DNA from: an uncultured bacterium
Lineage (GTDB): Bacteria; Cyanobacteriota; Vampirovibrionia; Gastranaerophilales; Gastranaerophilaceae
Assembly (NCBI GenBank): GCA_949296355.1
Contig: CASFPS010000014.1
Coordinates: 1 to 46,930, forward strand
DNA: 46,930 bases
Reading direction: 5' to 3'
Shown here: piece by piece, positions 8,773 through 16,300 of the stretch
Numbering within the stretch: position 1 is the first letter of the stretch
Layout of the letters: the number at the start of each line of letters is the position of its first letter
Notes under the pieces: model-generated
Databases searched by the model: none
What the model was told of the DNA's origin: nothing
What the model saw: only the letters and a program-made list of their open reading frames with translations
Position numbers and translations under genes: made by a program

Positions 8773-9702
8773 CTACTCTTCCTCATACTCATCAATCAAA
8801 TTTTGTGCTTCATTTTTTAAGAAATTGCCATAACCGGGGAGAGATATTACTTCATCAAGAATATCCCGCCCTTTAAGATTATATAATGCAATTAAAGCAT
8901 TACGTTTAACTTCGTCATCTTCGTCATTTAACGCCTCTTTGATTATTTCCGGAGCGTTTTCATAATCACTGTTCATCAAAGCTTCAATTGCATTAATTCT
9001 TACCATTGGAGAAGAGTCAAGAAGTGAATTTTTTAAGACCTGCAAGACTTTTTTATTATTCGGATTAAGCTTGCCTAAAGCCTCTACAATACGTTCTTTT
9101 AAAAAAGAAAATTTGCCTATCAATCCCTGCTTTGCCTCCATAATACTTATTAGAGGATCAATTGCACTGCTATCCCCAAGCATACCGAGAGCAAAAGTCG
9201 CAGATTCCTGAACATAAACAGATTTTTCATCTTCGTCCTGAACTACATTAATTAACGGCATAACAGCATATCTGTCGCCGATTCTGCCCAGCGCATCCGC
9301 GCAGGCAAGACGTACTTTATAATTTTCATTCTTGTTATTTAAACAATACAGCAAAGCTCCAACTGCAGAAGTTTCTTTAAAACCGGCAATAACTTTTGCA
9401 CACATTGCTCTGGCATTAATTAACTCATCTGAGTATTCACTATCATAATTTTTCAACAACAAAAAATCCAGCAGTACCGGCAAAATCAATGCAGCATCCA
9501 TAACGCCTGTCATTTTAACAATACCAGCAAGCACTTCACCATTTTTTATATTAATAAGCATATAATTAATAAATTCAGGTTTATCAGACTCCTGCAAATT
9601 CTCCAGTTCTGCTGCAATATTTTTAAGAACAACTGCCGGAGTATCACTTTCGATACCGCATTTCTCCAATATAACACCAAAATCTAATGCTTTATTAACC
9701 AC
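8773..9702 (-). CDS. HEAT-repeat protein
   Basis: This 309-residue soluble protein is built of HEAT/PBS-lyase-like helical repeats. Clear units include VGALLYCLNNKNENYKVRLA, CADALGRIGDRYAVMPLINV, ATFALGMLGDSSAIDPLISI and SPMVRINAIEALMNSDYENA. Such scaffolds bind proteins. The family is common in cyanobacteria, where some members act as bilin lyases, but no pigment genes occur here and that role is not implied. The start is GTG at 9702 with only a weak ribosome-binding site. It is the first gene of the operon with queC, DUF366 and SPOR. Confidence 0.8.
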   Translation of the reverse strand: MVNKALDFGVILEKCGIESDTPAVVLKNIAAELENLQESDKPEFINYMLINIKNGEVLAGIVKMTGVMDAALILPVLLDFLLLKNYDSEYSDELINARAMCAKVIAGFKETSAVGALLYCLNNKNENYKVRLACADALGRIGDRYAVMPLINVVQDEDEKSVYVQESATFALGMLGDSSAIDPLISIMEAKQGLIGKFSFLKERIVEALGKLNPNNKKVLQVLKNSLLDSSPMVRINAIEALMNSDYENAPEIIKEALNDEDDEVKRNALIALYNLKGRDILDEVISLPGYGNFLKNEAQNLIDEYEEE

Positions 9703-9826
9703 AAAATCAAGATACTATAAAAAACAATATTTAGCAATCATAATCATAGTTTCAGTATGTTTTTTTATTATTCTGCTTTACAAAACTTAATATTTTAAAT
9801 AAAAAAGGCAATTTTTTTGAAATGAA

Positions 9827-9849
9827 ATACTTTATATATACATAAGCAT
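9827..9849 (+). promoter_or_regulatory. ATACTT promoter-like motif, copy A
   Basis: The sequence ATACTTTATATATACATAAG, continuing CAT, lies 18 bases before the next gene's ATG. Closely similar sequences occur at 10193-10215, at 41472-41494 (minus) and at 40961-40981. No good TTGACA lies at the usual distance, so it may be an extended -10 type or be used by an alternative sigma factor. Confidence 0.5.
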
Positions 9850-9866
9850 AGAAAAGGAAATGAAGC

Positions 9867-10070
9867 ATGAAAGAAGAAGAATTAAACGCAGCAATGTCAG
9901 TTATATCAGATCCAATTAATAATGTTTACAAATTGGAAACCAGACAGGATGTAGAAGAAATTCAGAGAATCTGTAGAATTTTCGCTATAGCAGAAAAGCA
10001 GGGCAACAAACACAGAATGCTTTCAATCAAGAATTTAGCAACATTTAGACTTGTTCTCAGTAACAACTAA
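9867..10070 (+). CDS. Small protein of unknown function
   Basis: This 67-residue soluble protein is not recognised. It begins MKEEELNAAMSVISDPINN, is predicted mostly helical, and has a basic, hydrophobic C-terminal part (KHRMLSIKNLATFRLVLSNN). AAAGGAAATGAAGC provides a ribosome-binding site before the ATG. A promoter-like motif in front and a hairpin terminator 20 bases behind delimit it as a single-gene transcript, which supports its being real. It shares its promoter motif with the small-protein gene at 10235. Confidence 0.7.
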   Translation: MKEEELNAAMSVISDPINNVYKLETRQDVEEIQRICRIFAIAEKQGNKHRMLSIKNLATFRLVLSNN

Positions 10071-10090
10071 ATTTGTTATATATAAGATTT

Positions 10091-10124
10091 AAAACTCCTG
10101 ATAATTTATCTTATCAGGAGTTTT
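10091..10124 (+). terminator. Hairpin terminator after the 67-residue protein gene
   Basis: AAAACTCCTGATAA (10091-10104) and TTATCAGGAGTTTT (10111-10124) form a perfect 14-bp stem around the loop tttatc. The T run is only four bases and lies within the stem, but the hairpin is strong and may act in both directions. Confidence 0.75.
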
Positions 10125-10192
10125 CGTATTTAGAATTTTTTTATTAAGTTTTGTAACAAATATAAACCTTATTGAAATTACATATTAATTAA

Positions 10193-10215
10193 ATACTTTA
10201 TATATATGTAAGATG
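10193..10215 (+). promoter_or_regulatory. ATACTT promoter-like motif, copy B
   Basis: ATACTTTATATATATGTAAG, continuing ATG, lies 20 bases before the start codon of the 143-residue protein gene. It matches copy A in its first 14 bases and copy C in its last ten (TATGTAAGATG region). Confidence 0.5.
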
Positions 10216-10234
10216 AAAAATAAGGTATAGAAAG

Positions 10235-10666
10235 ATGGCAAACACAGCAGCTTTATTAGGAACATTATTAAACACAAAAGCAGAGATTAACTACTATACC
10301 CAGCAGCAGATTTACTGGAGCGGCAAGTACGAAGCTAACAGTGAAAAGTTATCAAAGCAGGTTAAGTACGAAGAAAAATGGGAAAGTGCATTTGATTCTG
10401 CTATTGATAATACTAAGGAATTAAATGCAGGCGGAGTTAGAGTTGGCGAAAATAACAAAAACGAGCAACTCGCTGATGCTTACGCTCACGCAAAAGTAAA
10501 ACAGTATAATGAAGAATTATCATTAGAACTTGCTGAAATGGATGTAGAGTATGACACAATGCAGACAATGTATGAATCAATGCTTGAACAATTAAGAGCT
10601 CAGCAGGAAGGTCAGAAAACAGCTACTTCAAATGCTGCTCAGGACACAGGTTTATTGCAGTCATAA
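10235..10666 (+). CDS. Small helical protein of unknown function
   Basis: This 143-residue protein begins MANTAALLGTLLNTKAEINY and appears almost wholly helical, with a glutamine-rich first helix, a central acidic region and a C-terminal helix (MDVEYDTMQTMYESMLEQLR) followed by a flexible Ala/Thr tail. It has no signal peptide or membrane segment. A W-S-G sequence at residues 29-31 recalls WXG100 proteins, but it lies too near the N-terminus to rely on. Its own promoter-like motif and the short leader with AAGGTATAGAAAG suggest a separately and probably strongly expressed gene. It converges on folD with a gap of three bases and no clear terminator. Confidence 0.75.
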   Translation: MANTAALLGTLLNTKAEINYYTQQQIYWSGKYEANSEKLSKQVKYEEKWESAFDSAIDNTKELNAGGVRVGENNKNEQLADAYAHAKVKQYNEELSLELAEMDVEYDTMQTMYESMLEQLRAQQEGQKTATSNAAQDTGLLQS

Positions 10667-10669
10667 TAA

Positions 10670-11491
10670 TTAATGATAAACCTTTGATGCATTGTACATT
10701 AATGATGCTATGGTCATCGGACCAACTCCACCCGGAGTCGGAGTTATGTATTTTACAGACGGTGAAACTAAATCGAAGTCTACGTCACCGGTTAGTTTGC
10801 CATTGGAGTCTCTAAAGATTCCAACATCAACAATAACAGAATTTCTATTAACCATCTTACATCTTACAACCTTTTTACCAACCGCAGATACAACGATATC
10901 AGCGGTTTTTATTTTGCTTTCAAGGTCTTTTGTATAAGAATGCGCAATTGTGACTGTTGCATTTCTTCTCAAAAGCATTTGCGCCATTGGTCTGCCTACA
11001 ATATTAGAACGCCCTATTACCACCGCGTCTGTACCTTCAAGCGGGATTTTATACTCATCAAGAAGCATTATTATTCCCTGCGGAGTTGCAGGATAAAAGT
11101 ACGGTTCCAGCCCTATGGCAAGTTTTCCGACATTCTCCGGCGTAAATCCGTCAACATCTTTTTTAGGAGATATTGCCTGTACGATTTTGTTTTTATCTAT
11201 ATGTTCAGGCAGAGGAAGCTGGACAAGAATCCCTGTTACATCTTGATCTTTATTCAATTTATCAATTTTATCCAGAAGCTCTGATTCTGTTGTAGAGTCA
11301 GGAAGTTCTATTACTGTAGACTTTATTCCGACTTTCTCGGCAGCAATCTTTTTGTTTTTGACATAAATTTTACTTGCAGAATCTTCTCCTACGAGGATTA
11401 CAACGAGATGAGCCTTAATATTTTCAGCTTCAACTCTCTTTTTTACTCCCTCAAGAATTTTTTGCGAAACAGCTTTTCCGTCCAGAATCAT
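10670..11491 (-). CDS. folD: Methylenetetrahydrofolate dehydrogenase/cyclohydrolase
   Basis: FolD interconverts 5,10-methylene-THF, methenyl-THF and 10-formyl-THF with NADP(H), and so uses the one-carbon unit that the glycine cleavage genes at 666-3403 would supply. The 273-residue length fits. Catalytic YVKNK has Y43 and K47. Other family marks are GILVQLPLPEH near residue 85, D-V-D-G-F near 112, the Rossmann segment VVIGRSNIVGRPMAQ near 157, and TPTPGGVGPMT near 252. The ATG overlaps the stop of the upstream CooC-like gene by four bases (ATGA), and AGGAGAACAAGC gives a good ribosome-binding site. The two genes form an operon. Confidence 0.96.
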   Translation of the reverse strand: MILDGKAVSQKILEGVKKRVEAENIKAHLVVILVGEDSASKIYVKNKKIAAEKVGIKSTVIELPDSTTESELLDKIDKLNKDQDVTGILVQLPLPEHIDKNKIVQAISPKKDVDGFTPENVGKLAIGLEPYFYPATPQGIIMLLDEYKIPLEGTDAVVIGRSNIVGRPMAQMLLRRNATVTIAHSYTKDLESKIKTADIVVSAVGKKVVRCKMVNRNSVIVDVGIFRDSNGKLTGDVDFDLVSPSVKYITPTPGGVGPMTIASLMYNASKVYH

Positions 11492-12243
11492 TGCTTGTTC
11501 TCCTGCGGCAGATTCAGCCTGAAATAAAACTGATCAACCGCCTCTTTTACTACATTAGAATTTCTGTCCAATTTCCCGGATTCTAACTCTTTATCAAAAG
11601 GGATAGTGCCTACAACATCCGTTTCAATATCTTGAAGTTGAACTGAAATGAGATTCATATCTTCATCTTTAACTTTATTCACAACAATACACAACTGTCC
11701 CCCTGCCGCATATTTTGCAGAAAATTCCGATATTCGCTTTGCAAGATGAATAGAATCTAAAGTCGGATTTGTAACAATCAGGGCTAGATCGATATTAGTA
11801 TCGACTAGCTGATTTAAGTATTTAAGGTCAAATTCGCAGTCAAAGATTACAAAGTCATATCTTTCAATAAGCCTCTGACAGGCATCATTAATTTGTCCAG
11901 TAATCGGGCAGCGGCAGTCTTTAGCACCGACAAACCACGAAACTATTATATCAACATTCTCACTCAAAGAGACAAGAATATCTTCCATTGCCCACTCAAT
12001 ATACTCATGCTTTGTCATTCCTTCCGGAATGCCGGTTTTGTATTCGTGCTTGCCGCTTCTTATACCATAAATTGTATTTCTTATATCCAGACCAAAAGAA
12101 TGGGCAAGTTCGCTCGTAAGGTCATTATCAAAGAGTAGTATTGATTTATCAGGAAATCTGTTTTGTATATTTTTTAATAAAGCTTTGGTAATAGTAGTTT
12201 TACCGCTTCCGCTTTTTCCTGTTACAGCTATTTTTACAGTCAA
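11488..12243 (-). CDS. CooC-like MinD/ParA-family ATPase
   Basis: This is a P-loop ATPase of the SIMIBI/MinD group. With the TTG start at 12243 it begins MTVKIAVTGKSGSGKTT, where the signature lysine of the deviant Walker A is kept. GGAttggaatt gives a ribosome-binding site for this TTG, while the ATG ten codons upstream has none. The Walker B-like segment is YDFVIFDCEFDL near residue 130. A C-x-C pair at C110/C112 (KDCRCPITGQ) is where CooC carries the CxC that binds nickel at its dimer interface. CooC proteins insert nickel into CO dehydrogenase. No such enzyme is in this window, so the client is unknown. It overlaps folD by four bases. Confidence 0.75.
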   Translation of the reverse strand: MTVKIAVTGKSGSGKTTITKALLKNIQNRFPDKSILLFDNDLTSELAHSFGLDIRNTIYGIRSGKHEYKTGIPEGMTKHEYIEWAMEDILVSLSENVDIIVSWFVGAKDCRCPITGQINDACQRLIERYDFVIFDCEFDLKYLNQLVDTNIDLALIVTNPTLDSIHLAKRISEFSAKYAAGGQLCIVVNKVKDEDMNLISVQLQDIETDVVGTIPFDKELESGKLDRNSNVVKEAVDQFYFRLNLPQENKQ

Positions 12244-12283
12244 AATTCCAATCCTTTTTTCTGATTTTAGCATAAACTAATCA

Positions 12284-12319
12284 GAATACAAAACAGGGCA
12301 GGACTTATCTCCTGCCCTG
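12284..12319 (-). terminator. Rho-independent terminator after the response regulator
   Basis: Read on the minus strand, CAGGGCAGGA pairs perfectly with TCCTGCCCTG over ten bases (12294-12319) around a six-base loop, followed by TTTTGT. It separates the response regulator gene from the CooC-like/folD operon. Confidence 0.88.
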
Positions 12320-12341
12320 ATATATTCTCATGGTTCAAGAA

Positions 12342-13031
12342 TTAAACTAACCCCTCTTTTACGGCTTTTACTGCCGCCTGAACTCTGTCATTTACACACA
12401 TTTTCTGCAAAATTGAACAAACATGTGCTTTCGCTGTATGAACACTTACGATAAGTTCTTTAGCAATTTCTGTATTACTTTTACCTTCTACCAGATGTTT
12501 TAGAACTTCAAACTCTCTTTCAGTAAGCGGAACCCGACCTTCTTCAGAGGATTTATCCTTTAAAATACCAAGCGTTTCCTGCTTAGGGAAAGAATCAAGA
12601 ACTTTTCTGGCAATAACAGGATCAAGCCAGCAGACACCGTTTTTAACATCCCTTATAACATCTGCAAGCTTAGTAGGGTCAATATCTTTAAGACAATACG
12701 CCATTGCTCCAGAGGATAAAGCAGCAATAACCTCTTCTTCTCTATCGTGAGAAGTTAGTGCAATAACCTTTATATCTCTGTTCATTTCCTTAACCTTAAC
12801 TGTTGCCTCAATACCGTTCATCCCTGCAAGCCCTAAATCCATCAAAACAATATCCGGCGTATATTGTTCGATTAGTCTTAATCCGTCAGTAGCGTTGTCC
12901 GATTCTGCTACAACTTTTATATCCTCGTTAGAATTAAGAGCGCATCTTAGCCCTACTCTTGTAAGCTTAAAATCCTCAATAATAATTACACTGATTGTTT
13001 TCTTCTCTGCGCTTACTGCTGCTGTACTCAT
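12342..13031 (-). CDS. NarL/FixJ-family response regulator
   Basis: This 229-residue transcription factor has an N-terminal receiver domain (about 13-130) and a C-terminal LuxR-type helix-turn-helix (about 167-229). Phosphorylation site D65 lies in IVLMDLGLAGMNG; the acidic pocket E19/D20, T93 and K115 are in place, so the receiver looks functional. The HTH has LTEREFEVLKHLVEGKSNTE, then IAKELIVSVHTAKAHV. A strong AGGAGG precedes the ATG. No histidine kinase is adjacent. The gene is divergent from the giant gene at 13398, and the 366-base region between them holds two copies of a long palindrome, so control of that gene is a reasonable hypothesis. Confidence 0.92.
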   Translation of the reverse strand: MSTAAVSAEKKTISVIIIEDFKLTRVGLRCALNSNEDIKVVAESDNATDGLRLIEQYTPDIVLMDLGLAGMNGIEATVKVKEMNRDIKVIALTSHDREEEVIAALSSGAMAYCLKDIDPTKLADVIRDVKNGVCWLDPVIARKVLDSFPKQETLGILKDKSSEEGRVPLTEREFEVLKHLVEGKSNTEIAKELIVSVHTAKAHVCSILQKMCVNDRVQAAVKAVKEGLV

Positions 13032-13247
13032 CTTTATAAATCCTCCTATCGGGGTAGTTTGTATTATTGTATCCCCTACTCCAATATTAAATAATACACC
13101 CGCTTTATAGTATATTACCCACCCTGCTTATATTTTGTATACAAATTATATAAAAGCAAATTTTATCTCCCAATAATTTGTAAATTTTTGTAACAAATTC
13201 TTTTATTTTACTAAAGTTTTAATCCAAAGTTGCCGTAATACTAGATG

Positions 13248-13269
13248 TAACATTTTGTACAAAATGTTA
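13248..13269. promoter_or_regulatory. Perfect 22-bp palindrome, copy 1, upstream of the giant gene
   Basis: TAACATTTTGT is followed directly by its reverse complement ACAAAATGTTA. The same 22 bases recur at 13359-13380. The rest of the 366-base gap between the two divergent genes holds AT-rich promoter-type sequence and a small hairpin CAGCTT/AAGCTG at 13273-13292, with no ORF. Confidence 0.75.
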
Positions 13270-13356
13270 TACCAGCTTATAAGGAAAAGCTGACGTAAGA
13301 TTATAAAGAAATAAAAGAGCACAAAATATCGGCAAAATCCGCACAAATAAAGTAAA

Positions 13357-13382
13357 CGTAACATTTTGTACAAAATGTTACG
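13357..13382. promoter_or_regulatory. Perfect 26-bp palindrome, copy 2, next to the giant gene's RBS
   Basis: CGTAACATTTTGT followed by ACAAAATGTTACG is perfect over 26 bases and ends 15 bases before the ATG at 13398. It could be an operator for a dimeric regulator. In mRNA it would form a hairpin just in front of AGAAAGGGCGTAAG, where it could affect translation. Both copies are followed by AAGG/AAAGG and then CGTAAGAT. Confidence 0.75.
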
Positions 13383-13397
13383 CAGAAAGGGCGTAAG

Positions 13398-16300
13398 ATG
13401 ACAGAAAATTTATCGTTAGGAAGAAAAGGAAAATCCGGAGAAATCGACTTTAGTAAAATCAGAAGCGGAATTAAAAAGAAAGAGCTTCTTGAAGGCGTTG
13501 ATCCGAAACTTAAATCTGTTTTTGAACAAATAATTAACAAGATAGATACAAATCCTGATGACAATATGCTCAGTCGTGAAGAGCTGCAGTCATTTTATGA
13601 AGAGCTTGAAAAATTATCTAAAGGAGATGGCAATTTATCAAGCAGAGAAGGACGTAAGTACCAGCTTAATGGTGAAAATATAGGCAGAAAAGGCAAAGAT
13701 GCTCTTTTTGCTGTTTTGAATAAATTGAGTGAACTTTCTAAAGAAGTTCAGGATATTACATATGAAACGATTGATGGTAAGCAGGTTGAAGTTATTTTAT
13801 ATAACAATAATAAGACTGAAAAAGTTTTTCCTGACGGTTCAAGAATTATAACTATTACAAAAGGCAATTCAAAAGTTTCTACGACGTACGATAAAGATGA
13901 TAATAAAAAAGAAGAAACTATTGCAGAAGGTGATTGGGAAGAAACAACCACTTATGATGCCGGCAAAAAGACTAAAGTTGTTTTAGAAAATCCAAAAAAG
14001 CACGAGAAAACAACTGTTTATTTAGACTCATCTGAAAACCCTGTAAAAAAAGAAAAACAAAAAGGTTCTATAACAGAAACTTATGAGAAATCAGATGTAA
14101 ATGGCAAAGAACAGTGGCTTTTAACGGAAAAGACGGAAAATGTAAATGGTTTTGAGCAGAAAACTGTTTATGAATATGATGATGCCGGTAATAAAATCAG
14201 TGAGTCAATTAAAACTTCTTCCGGTACGATAGAGAAAAGTTATAATTCCGATGGGACTTCAACTGAAATTATTTCAAATTATGGCGAGCCGGTTCATACA
14301 ATTAAGCGTGAAAAAGACAGGAGTTATACCGATAATTTTCAGGAGGGTAACGCAGAAGTAACGGATTATTATAATCCGGAAAGCAGGCATATTGCGCAGA
14401 ATAAGACTGTTAACGGTACAAGTTATAATGTAAGATATGATGAAGCAGGCAATACTCTTGGTGTAATCGTTCAATGCGGAGAAACTATACAACAAATTGC
14501 GGAAAGATTCGGTGTTTCTGTAAAGGATTTAATAAAAGTTAATGCTTCAAAAGTTAAAGGTAAATATCCTAATGCTTCTTTTAATGCAGGCGACGAAATT
14601 AAAATTCCACGTAAATTAGAGGCAGATGCTCCTGCTTTGCAGGGCAGGAAATCAAGGGATGAAGTTCTTGCTGAATATAGAGCTGACCAGCAAAGACGTG
14701 CAGAAGAAGCAAGACGCAGGGCGGATGCGGAAGCTGCAAGACGGGCAGAAGAAGAGCAGCAGCAAAAATCCAAACCTCAAAAATATACTCTTCCGAGCGG
14801 AAGGTATGTAACAGTACAGCGAGGTAAGGTAAAATACTATGCAGCAGACGGGACTCAATTAAAAAAAGAATATTTTGAATCAAAAGAGGGTAAGGTTGTT
14901 GATATGAAACCTTCCGGCAGATATATTGTTACTATTGGCGGTAAATCAAGATATTACGCAGCCGACGGTACGGAATTGAAAGAAAGTTATTTCAAATCCG
15001 TAGAGGCAAAAGAAGCGAATCAACGGACTAAAGCAACTAATATTCAAAAAGATTCTGCAAGACAGATTGTTGAAGAATTGAAAGATGCAATAAAAGGCTG
15101 GAATGATACTGATAAAATACAACGCATAATTGCACGTATTGATAATCCGGAGGAACTTGCGGAAGTAAATAGACTTCTGGAAGCAGAGGGTTATAAAGCT
15201 ACGGATCTATACTCTTCAATAGAAAGATTCATTTATGAAGAGAATAATCATAGTTATGTACATACGTATAATTCTTCCGACTTTTTGGAACAGACAGTTC
15301 AAAAATGGATAGATAACGGAACATTAAAAGGTAAGGATGCTATTAATGCCCAGGCAAGAATGGCAGCAAGAGTTATTTTTGACGGCGGCGACGGTTTTGG
15401 TACTGATTGTGACAAAATCAAAAAAGGTGTTCGTATGATAAAATGTCCGAAGCCGAGTGGTAATGATGCTGCTGATAAGGCTGCTGCAAAAGCAGTTTAT
15501 GATAAGGTAAACGAGATTCTCGTAAAACACAGAACGTTCTATGGTTTGGGCTCTCCTTGCAAAAATCTTAGAGATTACTGCGAAGGCGAGATGTGGGAAT
15601 CAGAATGCAGATATCTCGACGGTATTTTAGCGGAAAATAACGCAATTCAAGGTAAACAAAAAGCTCAGGCGGTTCATGATTTAACAGAAGAAGCTGTTTC
15701 AGGAGCAGGAACTGATATCGAATACCTTACTCAAGCCATTAAAGCAATAAATTCACGTGAGGACAGACTTGCAGTAGAGGCAAAACTAGAAGAATATTGC
15801 CGGAAGCATAATGTAAAACCTCAATATGAAGGTCAATCTTACCTGCAAGCGATTCTTTATGATGAATGCGATACATTTATGGGAATTTCACGTGACCATA
15901 AAGAAATCCGTAAGTTTAATGAAATGCTTATTGCACAGGGTGCATATAATGAGCAGGAAATTATAAATCTTAGAGCAGAGCAGGCTGCATTACAGATAAT
16001 GGAAGGCGACTTTGCCAATGCAAAAGATGCAATTCAGCAGATAAAAGATCCTAAGGTTTACGCAAGAATGCTTCAGATTTTTGCAAAAATATCAGGCAAA
16101 TCACTTGCTGATTTCTTTATGGCAAAACTTGGTCAGGAAAAATCAGATCTTGTTAATGCAGAACTTGCGGCTAATAGTATTATAGAAGGTAAAGAAGCTG
16201 CTGATGTTGCATTCAGATTAATATTAAATTCTGATTATGATAAACGTGCAATGGGCTTTAAAGCGATAAGAAACGAGGAAGTCGCAACAATTGTGGACGG

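Noticed and set aside
10235..10666. WXG100-type secreted protein because of W-S-G at residues 29-31
   Set aside because: The motif is too near the N-terminus, the protein is longer than the family, and no secretion ATPase is nearby.
13240..13400. CRISPR-like array from the two identical palindromes
   Set aside because: Only two copies, with perfect dyad symmetry and a gene start directly behind; no cas genes in the window.
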